A DNA stretch of 64,000 nucleotides. Source: DASVTR01 sp036382855 (GTDB taxonomy: Bacteria > Acidobacteriota > Blastocatellia > Pyrinomonadales > Pyrinomonadaceae). Location of the stretch: assembly GCA_036382855.1 (NCBI GenBank), contig DASVPO010000008.1, positions 310,001 through 374,000 of the forward strand. The letters run 5' to 3'. Positions within the stretch are counted from its first letter, which is position 1, and every line of letters begins with the position of its first letter. This document shows, piece by piece, positions 8,556 to 16,381 of the stretch. A model generated the notes under the pieces. The model searched no databases. It was not told the DNA's origin and was given only the letters and a program-made list of their open reading frames with translations. Made by a program: the position numbers and the translations under genes.

Positions 8556-10442
8556 ATGGCAGAGGTCGAACCTGTACAGGAAACTCATGCGGAGCACGGG
8601 ACACACGCCCACGGCGAGGTGCACCGTCATCCGGCCCCGACCGGCTTTATACGCAAGTATATCTTCAGCGTTGACCATAAGGTGATCGGCATACAGTATC
8701 TGCTGCTGGCGATGTTCTCCGTCTTTGTCGGCCTGATTCTCTCGATACTGATGCGCGTTCGCCTGACGTGGCCCACAACCGGGCTTCCCGGTCTTGAGTG
8801 GTTCTTCGGCCCGGAAGCCGCGCCCGGCGGTGTGATGAACCCCGAAGTCTATCTCGCGCTCGTAACGATGCACGGGACGATGATGGTCTTCTTCGTCCTG
8901 ACGACAGCGCCGCAGGGAGGTTTTGGCAACTACTTTCTCCCGATTCAAATCGGCGCGGACGACATGGCCTTTCCAGTCCTCAACATGCTCTCCTTCTGGG
9001 TGACGTTTGTCGGGCTGGTCGTTTTGTGCGCGGCCTTCTTCGTGACGGGCGGAGCGCCCACGGGAGGCTGGACAGGCTACCCGACCTTGAGCGCCGTCGG
9101 TGAACTGCTCAACGTGCCCGGAATGGGAAGGGGCACGGACCTCTGGATTATCAGCATCGCCATCTTCTGCGTAGCATCGCTTTTGGGCGCGCTCAATTTC
9201 CTGACGACGATGCTCAACATGCGTGCGCGCGGGCTCTCTCTGATGCGTCTGCCCTTGACGTGCTGGGGATGGTTTACGACGGCTGTGCTGGCGCTCCTTG
9301 CGTTTCCCGTGCTGCTCGGCGGCGGAATCCTGCTCTTGCTGGACAGGATGGCCGGGACGAGTTTCTTTGTGCCGGGCGGATTATCAAACGGCGAGACGCT
9401 GCTGCCGCATAGCGGCGGCTCACCTATTTTGTGGCAGCACCTCTTCTGGTTTTTCGGCCACCCGGAAGTCTACATCGCTATCCTGCCGGGCATGGGCGCA
9501 ACCTCGCACATCCTTTCGACGTTTGCCCGGAAGCCCGTCTTCGGCTATCGCGCGATGGTGTTTGCGATGTTCGGCATCGGCCTGCTCGGTTTCTTCGTCT
9601 GGGGGCATCACATGTTCATCAGCGGCATGAACCCCTACACGGCGATGACCTTTTCCATCCTGACGCTTTCAATCGGCGTCCCTTCGGCCGTCAAGACTTT
9701 CAACTGGCTCGGAACATTGTGGGGCGGAAAAATTCGCTTCACGACGCCGATGCTCTTTGCCATCGGTTTTGTCTCGCTCTTCGTCGCGGGCGGCATCACA
9801 GGCATCGTGCTCGGCCAAACTTCCCTGGACCTTCCGATGCACGATACATACTTTGTGCTCGGCCACTTTCACCTCGTGATGGGCGTGGCTGCAATTTTCG
9901 GAATGTTCGCTGGCGTCTATTTCTGGTTTCCGAAGATGTTCGGACGAATGATGAGCGAGCGGCTGGGACGTTTTCATTTCTGGATTACGTTTGCAGGCGT
10001 CTACGCCATCTTCATTCCGATGCACATTATGGGAATCGTCGGGATGCCGCGCCGCTACGCGCAGTTTACCGAATACAAGTTTCTCGAAACGCTGCACCCG
10101 CTCGTCGTCTTCGTCACCATCGCGGTCTTCGTGACGGCGACCGTGCAGTTAGTCTTCCTCTTTAATTTCATCTGGAGTCTGTTTAAGGGCGAGAAGGCGG
10201 GCGATAATCCATGGGAGGCGACCACGCTTGAGTGGGCCACCACGTCGCCGCCGCCCCACGATAATTTCGCAGGCATCCCGCAGACGGTTTATCGCGGGCC
10301 TTATGAATTTTCTGTGCCGGGCGCGCCCAGAGATTACATCATGCAGACGGAACCCGACCCGGCGGCACAGGCAGCGCCGGGCGCTATAAATGAAGTACAA
10401 GGCGGTAACGGAGATGGTCACCACAACGGTCACGACCACTGA
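8556..10442 (+). CDS. ctaD: Cytochrome c oxidase subunit I, A1-type
   Basis: This is the catalytic subunit (628 residues, about 12 helices) of a haem-copper oxidase. Visible ligands include the first haem His in V-T-M-H-G-T-M, the CuB His and cross-linked Tyr in F-F-G-H-P-E-V-Y, the CuB pair in W-G-H-H-M-F, and the two haem ligands in L-G-H-F-H-L-V. The Glu in GHPEV marks the A1 subgroup with a D-channel. A His-rich N-terminus precedes the first helix. The ATG at 8556 has aggag six bases upstream; an upstream in-frame TTG at 8517 lacks this. It reduces O2 to water and pumps protons. Confidence 0.96.
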   Translation: MAEVEPVQETHAEHGTHAHGEVHRHPAPTGFIRKYIFSVDHKVIGIQYLLLAMFSVFVGLILSILMRVRLTWPTTGLPGLEWFFGPEAAPGGVMNPEVYLALVTMHGTMMVFFVLTTAPQGGFGNYFLPIQIGADDMAFPVLNMLSFWVTFVGLVVLCAAFFVTGGAPTGGWTGYPTLSAVGELLNVPGMGRGTDLWIISIAIFCVASLLGALNFLTTMLNMRARGLSLMRLPLTCWGWFTTAVLALLAFPVLLGGGILLLLDRMAGTSFFVPGGLSNGETLLPHSGGSPILWQHLFWFFGHPEVYIAILPGMGATSHILSTFARKPVFGYRAMVFAMFGIGLLGFFVWGHHMFISGMNPYTAMTFSILTLSIGVPSAVKTFNWLGTLWGGKIRFTTPMLFAIGFVSLFVAGGITGIVLGQTSLDLPMHDTYFVLGHFHLVMGVAAIFGMFAGVYFWFPKMFGRMMSERLGRFHFWITFAGVYAIFIPMHIMGIVGMPRRYAQFTEYKFLETLHPLVVFVTIAVFVTATVQLVFLFNFIWSLFKGEKAGDNPWEATTLEWATTSPPPHDNFAGIPQTVYRGPYEFSVPGAPRDYIMQTEPDPAAQAAPGAINEVQGGNGDGHHNGHDH

Positions 10443-11127
10443 CCAACTGACGACGAAAAAGGGGACGGCCACGGGCAAAGGCGGCCCGCGCACCCCTAAG
10501 GGCCTGGGCGGAGGGGGGCCAAACAGGCCCAACGGTCGCGGCCCCGGCGGCGGCGACCAGTTTTCAGCGCAGGATTCGCCCGAACGCTATCGCATCGGGA
10601 TGTGGATTGCGCTTGCCTCCATCCTGATGCTGTTTACGGCGTTGACGAGCGCCTACATCGTGCGCGCCGGAACGGGCAACGACTGGCGGCCCATAGAGAT
10701 GCCGCGTATGCTCTGGGCCAGCACCGCGCTGATACTATCGAGCAGCCTGACCATCTCTCTTGCGCGCCGCTCGCTCAAGCGTAAAGACCATCCGGCCTAC
10801 AAGCGTTGGCTCTTGGTGACGGTCGTACTTGGCCTCGGTTTTCTAGCGACGCAGCTTCTCGCCTGGCGACAACTCGTAGCGCAGCAGGTCTACGTAGCGA
10901 CCAATCCGCATAGCGCCTTCTTTTACCTGCTGACGGCCGTGCACGGCGCACACCTGCTCGGCGGTATCTTCGGACTCGATTATTTGCTGCTGCGCTCATG
11001 GCGCAAGGCCGCCAACGAGAAGGCCGAAATCAAACGAGAAGCGGCGGCCGGAGCCGTCGCGCTCTACTGGCATTTCATGGATGGTTTGTGGATTTACTTG
11101 TTCCTACTCCTTTTCCTGTGGAGGTGA
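10390..11127 (+). CDS. Cytochrome c oxidase subunit III-like, first copy
   Basis: The product (up to 245 residues) starts with a Thr/Lys/Gly-rich soluble stretch (about 1-60), then about five helices. It belongs to the subunit III superfamily: R-I-G-M-W-I-A-L-A-S near 68, V-H-G-A-H-L-L-G-G near 183, and Y-W-H-F-M-D-G-L-W-I-Y-L-F at the C-terminus, which parallels the usual WHFVDxVW motif. It overlaps the end of ctaD by 53 bases if the first ATG is used; an internal ATG at 10414 is an alternative. A canonical subunit III follows directly, so the two are tandem paralogues and may form a heterodimer or alternative subunits. Confidence 0.85.
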   Translation: MKYKAVTEMVTTTVTTTDQLTTKKGTATGKGGPRTPKGLGGGGPNRPNGRGPGGGDQFSAQDSPERYRIGMWIALASILMLFTALTSAYIVRAGTGNDWRPIEMPRMLWASTALILSSSLTISLARRSLKRKDHPAYKRWLLVTVVLGLGFLATQLLAWRQLVAQQVYVATNPHSAFFYLLTAVHGAHLLGGIFGLDYLLLRSWRKAANEKAEIKREAAAGAVALYWHFMDGLWIYLFLLLFLWR

Positions 11128-11131
11128 AGAG

Positions 11132-11818
11132 TTGAGCACGGCTGAAGCACATGCAGACCATTTAACGGCGACGACGGATTGGGGCGGCGGCGCGCATCCC
11201 TATCGCGTGGGCCATCGCAAGCTCGGAATGTGGCTGTTCATCATCTCGGACGCGATGACGTTTTCCGCGCTCCTCATTGGCTACAGCTACATGCGCGCCT
11301 CAAGCGACCAGTGGCCGACGCCGTTTAAATTCTCGCCGAGCATCATCTTCTCCACGGTGATGACGCTGTGCCTGCTGGCATCGAGTTTTACGATGGTGAT
11401 GGCTGTGGCCGCTTCCGCCCGTCGCGACTACAAAAAGATACGACTCTGGATTGCCGCAACGATGGCTGGCGGCCTCGCCTTCCTCATCCTGCACATCTAT
11501 GAATGGTTTCACCTGATTGAGGAAGGCTTGCGCCCCTTCGGCATCGAGCCGGGAACAGCTTTCGCGAAGGAGTGGGCGGAGCGTTGGCCGCAAGCGCCGC
11601 CGCTCTTTGGTGCGACCTTCTTCGCCATCACCGGCCTGCACATGTTCCACGTCCTGACGGGCGTTCTTTACCTCGGCGTGATAGCCATGCGCGTTCGTCG
11701 CATGAAGCACGAGGATGTCGAAATCAGCGGCCTCTACTGGCACTTCGTGGATTTGGTCTGGATGTTCGTCTTCCCGCTGATTTACATCATGTCGGTTGAC
11801 ATGGGCGTGGGCCATTAA
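11132..11818 (+). CDS. ctaE: Cytochrome c oxidase subunit III
   Basis: The 228-residue protein has five or six helices and the subunit III signatures K-L-G-M-W-L-F-I-I-S-D (about 32-42), I-T-G-L-H-M-F-H-V-L-T-G (about 170) and Y-W-H-F-V-D-L-V-W-M-F-V-F-P near the C-terminus. I place the start at the TTG giving LSTAEAHAD because the near-perfect ribosome site ggaggtga lies 4 bases upstream; the ATG at 11081 lies inside the previous gene. The start is 4 bases after the previous stop, indicating translational coupling. By family knowledge the subunit stabilises the catalytic core and proton uptake. Confidence 0.93.
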   Translation: MSTAEAHADHLTATTDWGGGAHPYRVGHRKLGMWLFIISDAMTFSALLIGYSYMRASSDQWPTPFKFSPSIIFSTVMTLCLLASSFTMVMAVAASARRDYKKIRLWIAATMAGGLAFLILHIYEWFHLIEEGLRPFGIEPGTAFAKEWAERWPQAPPLFGATFFAITGLHMFHVLTGVLYLGVIAMRVRRMKHEDVEISGLYWHFVDLVWMFVFPLIYIMSVDMGVGH

Positions 11819-11930
11819 AAATCTGACGGGCAGGGGCGATAGGTGAACAAGAGCAAGAAGCGGTCTGGTTAAGCGGAAGCGAGCGGGTTAAAACTTGATC
11901 CGTGCTTGAGCAGGAGGCGAAACGTAAAAG

Positions 11931-12575
11931 ATGAGTCCTCTCGGAAAAAACCTGGCGCAGAAGGAAGAGACAATCATCAACGTTGTCTGCATCCTTCTGG
12001 CCCTCGGAATTTTGGCGCTGGCGGTGATGAACGTCAGTTGGGACGCGGGCGTTTCAGGACTGTTGACGACGGACAATCTCTTCTTCATCGTCGTCAGTTT
12101 GCTGCTGGCCGGTGTGCTGATGATCAGCCCGCTCGTGTGGCTTCATTCGCGCGGGATACTGAAGAACCCGTTTGCGGCCGGCGACGAAGCAGACATGGTG
12201 GTTGATAACACGCCCGTGCATTTCGAAGGCTCTACGGGTCTCTTTCTGAAGGTGCTGGGCGCGCTGCTGGCGCTCACTCTGGTGGAAGTTTTCCTCGCCT
12301 ACGTTAAGGTCTCGCTCTTTATCATGCTGACGCTTCTCATCGGCCTCTCTCTTATCAAGGCCGCTCTGATTATCGCTTATTTTATGCACCTGCGCTTCGA
12401 GCGTTTGAGCCTTGTGCTGACGCTTGTGCCCGCGCTGGTCATCTGCATCTGCCTGCTCTTCGTTTTTTTCCCGGATAGTTTCCGCTCATCGAAGATGCGT
12501 TATAAGTTTACGGAAACACCTGCTGAAGCGAGCGCCCCGGCAGACGCAAACGCCCCTGCGCAGACGAGCCATTGA
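11931..12575 (+). CDS. ctaF: Cytochrome c oxidase subunit IV-like membrane protein
   Basis: The product is 214 residues with about five helices. The helix pair with L-S-L-I-K-A-A-L-I-I-A-Y-F-M-H-L-R-F-E-R (about 142-161) is the hallmark of prokaryotic caa3/bo3 oxidase subunit IV. It is longer than the usual 90-110 residues because two extra N-terminal helices (about 16-35 and 47-67) precede the canonical unit, and the C-terminus is Ala/Pro-rich. It is the last structural gene of the oxidase operon. A gap of 112 bases without a clear promoter separates it from ctaE; an aggagg lies 13 bases before the ATG. Confidence 0.8.
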   Translation: MSPLGKNLAQKEETIINVVCILLALGILALAVMNVSWDAGVSGLLTTDNLFFIVVSLLLAGVLMISPLVWLHSRGILKNPFAAGDEADMVVDNTPVHFEGSTGLFLKVLGALLALTLVEVFLAYVKVSLFIMLTLLIGLSLIKAALIIAYFMHLRFERLSLVLTLVPALVICICLLFVFFPDSFRSSKMRYKFTETPAEASAPADANAPAQTSH

Positions 12576-12835
12576 TGAGAGCCTTACGACTGGAAAAAGT
12601 TTTGCCATCGCTGATTGCCGGAGCATTGTTTTTCGCCTCCGGCTCTCTCAACGCCTTCGCGCAGTGTGCGATGTGCCGCGCATCCTTCGGAGGCTCAAGC
12701 GGCGCTGCGATGGCGAGGAGTTTGAATCAGGGAATCATAGTGCTGTTAGTTCCCCCGGTCGCAATCTTCTGCGCGATTTTCATTGCGGCGATTAAATACA
12801 GGAAGACGGACGCGAGTTCAAAAAATATTTCTTAA
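12575..12835 (+). CDS. Small CxxC membrane protein of the oxidase cluster
   Basis: This 86-residue protein has a signal-type N-terminus, the motif Q-C-A-M-C-R just after the predicted cleavage site (about residues 30-34), a Gly/Ser-rich stretch, and one C-terminal helix (about 52-73) with a short positive tail. Its ATG overlaps the previous stop by one base (TGATG), so it is translationally coupled to the subunit IV gene. Similar short CxxC proteins are commonly seen beside bacterial oxidase genes. The paired cysteines facing the periplasm suggest a redox or copper-handling accessory, but no function can be assigned from sequence. Confidence 0.75.
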   Translation: MRALRLEKVLPSLIAGALFFASGSLNAFAQCAMCRASFGGSSGAAMARSLNQGIIVLLVPPVAIFCAIFIAAIKYRKTDASSKNIS

Positions 12836-12857
12836 AGCGGAACTTCGTGGAGCAGTC

Positions 12858-13232
12858 ATGGCAGAGACGGACGAGTTGGTGCTGGAGATAGAGAAGCAGA
12901 GCATACGCGGGCGCGCGTGCCCTCGTTGCGGGGGGAAGATTATTCCCTCTGACCGCGCCGTCTATCAGAGCACGGGCAACGCTTCGGACGTGTTTCCGCT
13001 CTGGCAGTGTGAGCGCTGCGGCTATGCGCAACTCTCCGCGAAGGCAGAGGAAGCGCCGAAGCATGGCAAGGCCGCGCCCGCCAGAAAAGAGAGCACGGCG
13101 AGCGATGCAACGACGCCCACTACTGCTGCTTCCGCTGCCTTTTTGCACGACGCCAAAGGACGACGCCTGCCGAGAGATGTCCAGATGGTGCTCGAACGCA
13201 TGCCCAAACAGCAGCGTAACCAGGATGCTTGA
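12858..13232 (+). CDS. Zinc-ribbon protein of unknown function
   Basis: I do not recognise this gene. The product is about 124 residues. A treble-clef or zinc-ribbon pair is visible: C-P-R-C-G at about 21-25 and C-E-R-C-G at about 53-57. An Ala/Thr/Lys-rich linker and a charged C-terminus follow. I chose the ATG giving MAETDEL; the upstream in-frame start at 12783 would overlap the previous gene. It sits between the oxidase genes and a winged-helix gene on the same strand, suggesting a co-transcribed accessory that binds metal, nucleic acid or protein. Confidence 0.65.
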   Translation: MAETDELVLEIEKQSIRGRACPRCGGKIIPSDRAVYQSTGNASDVFPLWQCERCGYAQLSAKAEEAPKHGKAAPARKESTASDATTPTTAASAAFLHDAKGRRLPRDVQMVLERMPKQQRNQDA

Positions 13233-13288
13233 CGCCGCCATTCTCTTACATGACGCCCGGCAGTTGAAAGAGTCGCAAAGGTGATCCG

Positions 13289-13519
13289 ATGGCCGATATG
13301 ATGCTGCGCGTGCTGCGCATGTTTGACCACTGGCAGAAGGAGACGCTCGACCTGCACGAGCTGTTTGAAGCGGGAGGCAACGACCCCGAAGCGCGCACAG
13401 AAGTCTTTCATACGGTCGAGAATCTCGTCGAAGCAGGACTTCTGGAAGAGCGCGGCAACGATTTTTACGCCCTGACCGCAGAGGGCCGGAAGCTTGCCGC
13501 GACCGCTGCCGGAGATTAA
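13289..13519 (+). CDS. Small winged-helix-like protein
   Basis: The 76-residue product looks like one compact winged helix: helix about 5-28, then E-V-F-H-T-V-E-N-L-V-E-A-G-L-L-E-E-R-G-N-D-F-Y-A-L-T-A-E-G style turns at about 38-67 that resemble the recognition helix plus wing of MarR/PadR-type domains. It has no effector domain. A ribosome-like aaaggtg precedes the ATG. It could be a small DNA-binding regulator of the respiratory cluster; this is inference from fold-like pattern and position only. Confidence 0.6.
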   Translation: MADMMLRVLRMFDHWQKETLDLHELFEAGGNDPEARTEVFHTVENLVEAGLLEERGNDFYALTAEGRKLAATAAGD

Positions 13520-13553
13520 AGAAAAGGGAAGCGCTCGGCTCAGGTTTTCATGT

Positions 13554-13985
13554 ATGGCGAATTATGTTTCGGGCCTTCCGCACTTAAACGCTCTCTTAAA
13601 CGCGACGAGCGGCATCCTGCTCATCATCGGATATGCGTTTATCAGGCGACGTAGAATCAGCGCTCATCGCAACTGCCTGATAGCTGCGCTCATTACTTCG
13701 ACAGCTTTTCTGGCCTCGTATCTCGTCTATCATTATTATCACGGCTCGACGCGTTTCACGGGAACAGGTCTCGTGCGCCCTCTCTATTTCGCAATCCTTT
13801 TAACGCACACGATTCTGGCGGCCATCATCGTGCCCTTCATCGGCGTCACGCTCTATCGCGCCGCGCGCGGCGACTACCAGCGTCACAGGCGCATCGCGCG
13901 CTGGACGTTTCCCATGTGGCTCTACGTCTCCGTCACGGGCGTCGTCGTTTATCTACTCTTATATCAAATCTATCCTTCGCGATAG
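13554..13985 (+). CDS. DUF420 membrane protein, probable oxidase assembly factor
   Basis: The 143-residue protein has four helices and the typical DUF420 features: L-P-H-L-N-A-L-L-N-A-T-S-G near the N-terminus, Y-L-V-Y-H-Y-Y-H-G in the second helix, and H-R-R-I-A-R-W-T-F-P-M-W-L-Y-V-S-V-T-G-V near the C-terminus. Conserved histidines on helix ends are characteristic. Members (CtaM/YozB in Firmicutes) are needed for aa3-type oxidase activity, and the position behind an oxidase operon fits. I chose the ATG giving MANYVSG; the longer form would overlap the previous gene by 26 bases. Confidence 0.85.
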   Translation: MANYVSGLPHLNALLNATSGILLIIGYAFIRRRRISAHRNCLIAALITSTAFLASYLVYHYYHGSTRFTGTGLVRPLYFAILLTHTILAAIIVPFIGVTLYRAARGDYQRHRRIARWTFPMWLYVSVTGVVVYLLLYQIYPSR

Positions 13986-13994
13986 CCGACAAGG

Positions 13995-14861
13995 ATGACC
14001 GGCAACAACTCGCATCCAGAAAAGAACGGACACGGCTCACCTGCGCCGCAGCGACGGCGCGCATCCTGGCCGCTTATTTTGCTTGCGGCGCTTTTCATCA
14101 TCGTTCCTTTCCTCACGTGGTACGGAACATGGTTTGGCCGCAGCCTGTCGGACGACGACATCGAAAAGTACATACACGATGATAGGAGCGTGCGGCGCGT
14201 GCAGACGGCGCTTAGCCAGATTGAAGAGCGGATGGAGAAGAATGATGCGAGCATCAAACGCTGGTATCCGCGCATCGTCGAACTGGCTTATAGCCCCGTC
14301 CCGGAACTACGCAAGACTGTCGCATGGGTGATGGGCAACGACAACAAGTCGGTCGAGTTTCATCAGACACTTCTGCGCTTGCTGGAAGATTCCGAGCCTG
14401 TCGTTCGTCGCAATGCAGCCGTGCAGTTGATTCGTTTTAACGACGGCAGCGGGCGCTCTGAGTTGCGCGCAATCCTGCGCCCCTTTGCTGTTACTGCCCC
14501 GGTCGCGGGCAGCATCAGCAGCACGCTTCCCGTCAATTCAAGAGTCGTAGAGGGCACGACTCTCTATCGTCTTAAACAGGCGGACGGGCAGACGCGCGAA
14601 GTGCGTTCGCCTTTGCCGGGGAAGATTAACAGCGTAGCCGTTGCAGCAGGCGCGCAGGTCGCAGCGGGCGACACAGTGTTGACGGTTGCTTCCGACGGTA
14701 GTTTCGTTTACGAAGCTTTGCGTGCGTTGTTTCTCATAGGGGAACGCGAAGACCTGCCGGACGTGCTGCGGTATGCTGAGGGCGTGGAGGGAATGCCGGA
14801 GCAGGTCAAACAACAAGCGGCTCAGACGGCCAGAGCCATCGAAAGCCGCTCGCAGAGATAG
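13995..14861 (+). CDS. Membrane protein with HEAT repeats interrupted by a barrel-sandwich domain
   Basis: This 288-residue protein has a polar N-terminus, one helix (about 25-42), and a HEAT-like helical stretch (about 85-160, including SEPVVRRNAAVQLIRF). A lipoyl/HlyD-type barrel-sandwich hybrid follows at about 165-235, with the two half-motifs A-P-V-A-G-S-I...V-V-E-G-T-T-L and S-P-L-P-G-K-I-N-S-V...V-A-A-G-D-T-V-L. Helical HEAT-like sequence then resumes. No D-K-A lipoylation or M-K-M biotinylation lysine is present, so the domain is probably structural, as in HlyD-type adaptors. It ends the respiratory cluster. Role unknown; periplasmic scaffold or assembly function is a guess. Confidence 0.7.
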   Translation: MTGNNSHPEKNGHGSPAPQRRRASWPLILLAALFIIVPFLTWYGTWFGRSLSDDDIEKYIHDDRSVRRVQTALSQIEERMEKNDASIKRWYPRIVELAYSPVPELRKTVAWVMGNDNKSVEFHQTLLRLLEDSEPVVRRNAAVQLIRFNDGSGRSELRAILRPFAVTAPVAGSISSTLPVNSRVVEGTTLYRLKQADGQTREVRSPLPGKINSVAVAAGAQVAAGDTVLTVASDGSFVYEALRALFLIGEREDLPDVLRYAEGVEGMPEQVKQQAAQTARAIESRSQR

Positions 14862-14883
14862 GATTCTGTTATTACCGCAATCT

Positions 14884-15264
14884 TCAGGCCGTGACAGGCT
14901 CTTCAACGATGGGCGCATCGGAAAGCTGTATGCCGTGTGCGGCTTCCCAGTCGTCTGTCGGAACCATCTCGATAGCATCCCACGGGCAGCCGTCGAGAAA
15001 CGCGCCGTCCGGGCCTTTGCTGATGCACTTCTGGCATCCGATGCAGAGGTTGGGGTCAACCTCTATGCGTCCAAACGGCGGATGGTCTTCGTCTGGAACC
15101 CAGAACATGCAGGCTTCAATCGGGCAATACTCGATGCAGGCGGGAGAGCCTGCGCAGCCTGTGCAGCAGTCTGTGGTGATGGCGAGAATGCGAGGCTTCT
15201 TTTTGCGTGCAGCCTTGCCGTCGCCCATTGACATCGGAAAATGTTTCTCGACAATCGAAATCAT
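14884..15264 (-). CDS. Ferredoxin with two 4Fe-4S clusters
   Basis: The 126-residue product has two cysteine groups: C-C-T-G-C-A-G-S-P-A-C-I-E-Y-C-P (about 33-48) and C-I-G-C-Q-K-C-I-S-K-G with a distal D-G-C-P (about 73-94). Spacing is expanded relative to clostridial 2[4Fe-4S] ferredoxins, with extra residues within the groups and an intervening W-V-P-D-E-D-H-P-P-F-G loop. This resembles ferredoxins annotated in Acidobacteriota and Planctomycetes. It is convergent with the respiratory cluster, 22 bases from its end, and so has its own promoter in the intergenic region to the right. Confidence 0.85.
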   Translation of the reverse strand: MISIVEKHFPMSMGDGKAARKKKPRILAITTDCCTGCAGSPACIEYCPIEACMFWVPDEDHPPFGRIEVDPNLCIGCQKCISKGPDGAFLDGCPWDAIEMVPTDDWEAAHGIQLSDAPIVEEPVTA

Positions 15265-15823
15265 GCTGCGCTTTCCGTTCCTTCCAGCCTACCTTTGAAA
15301 ATCAATCCAACGCTTTAGTACTTTAACATGGCTCGTAGCGCTCGCTCAACGAATTACTGCGAGCACGACGAAAAAATGTCCGTCACGGCTTGACACGGCC
15401 TTCAAACATCTGTAATGTGCTCGTCCCCCAATCGCTTCGAGAGGCTCCTATGGGTTTGGGCCTCGCCGAGCAACTAACACTGTAATGGGTGATGTCGCTT
15501 CCTCGCGTTGCCGGGTCGGTTCTGCCGGATTATTCCTGCTCGTTGCCAAAATCAGCAGAGATTATTCCAGCCGTTTCTCACGACCAGATTTAAGGGCCGT
15601 TTTTAACAAAGGCCAAGGGAATGCTCACCCGGTTATGCTCAAAGCCGAATAAACGTTTACGTCAATCCTGCTCGTCGCTATCTCGTAGTGCGGGCATTGA
15701 GCGCTGATTTACCTAACAAACGGCATCTTTACGGGCTGCGGCTTGAGAACTTCTAGGGAGGCCAAGCTCACCGATTGTCAGGCATTGAATCACGCGTCAC
15801 CTCATCAACATTGAAGGAGAAAT
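15265..15823. other. Long intergenic region with probable leader RNA
   Basis: There is no convincing coding frame in these 559 bases. They separate the divergent ferredoxin and secreted-protein genes. A promoter-like pair on the + strand (15390-15418) would give a leader of about 400 bases before the 15,824 gene. Within it, gaggc/gcctc (about 15448-15475) can form a stem. No match to a riboswitch, tmRNA, SRP or RNase P core that I recognise. A non-coding RNA or regulatory leader is possible. Confidence 0.4.
15390..15418 (+). promoter_or_regulatory. Sigma-70-like promoter
   Basis: TTGACA at 15390-15395 is followed after 17 bases by TAATGT at 15413-15418. The -35 is a perfect consensus and the spacing ideal; the -10 matches four of six. 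It points towards the secreted-protein/hydrolase pair, about 400 bases before its first start codon. Confidence 0.45.
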
Positions 15824-16381
15824 ATGCTATCGAACAATCTAGTGTGCGGGCCGCACAGGATGAAGAGCATTCTGTTGGCTGCCAGTTTACTGCTGATGAT
15901 TTTCGGAGGTGCGGCCGTCGCTCAGGCGCAGAATTCGGCCTCCCAAACAGGTCAGGAGTTAAAAGTGTCTGATTTGCTCAACCTGCCGGGAAGAATTCTC
16001 GGTGAAGGCGTTAATAACAGGGCTGCCGGAAAATTCAAGGTAGCGAGTTTTAGAATAGAAGAAGTTGATTTGCCGAGCAGTGTGGAAGTTGAAGTCGGCG
16101 GCCAGAGGATTCAGGCGAGCAGGGCTTTCCGCGTCAAAGTGACGGGCGGGCCTTTCCCCGTGCGCGCGATGCCGCCGGTCATCTGGATTGACGATACGGC
16201 TGTCGGCTACGGCGTCGAGAACGAAGACCTCAACACAATCACCGTCGTCACGTTTGACCCCTCACTGCTGCGCGAAGGGGCGACCATCTTTCTTTCATAC
16301 GGTGACAAGGAAGACAAGACTGACCGCGTCGCGGTTCCAGAAAAACTCAAACTCGACGGGCCGAAGGGAGGTAACAGATAA
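15824..16381 (+). CDS. Secreted protein of unknown function
   Basis: I do not recognise this protein. It is 185 residues with a signal peptide (hydrophobic core about 15-32, cleavage near A-Q-A-Q), then a beta-rich soluble domain of about 150 residues (VASFRIEEVDLPSSVEVEVG, VIWIDDTAVGYGVENEDLNT) with regularly spaced hydrophobics like an immunoglobulin or beta-sandwich fold. The ribosome site gaaggag sits 5 bases before the ATG. The stop overlaps the start of the hydrolase gene (TAATG), so the two are translationally coupled and probably act together outside the cytoplasm. Confidence 0.7.
   Translation: MLSNNLVCGPHRMKSILLAASLLLMIFGGAAVAQAQNSASQTGQELKVSDLLNLPGRILGEGVNNRAAGKFKVASFRIEEVDLPSSVEVEVGGQRIQASRAFRVKVTGGPFPVRAMPPVIWIDDTAVGYGVENEDLNTITVVTFDPSLLREGATIFLSYGDKEDKTDRVAVPEKLKLDGPKGGNR

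Noticed and set aside
15425..15600. 6S RNA or tmRNA in the long leader
   Set aside because: The expected conserved ends and core motifs were not seen; only short stems are present.
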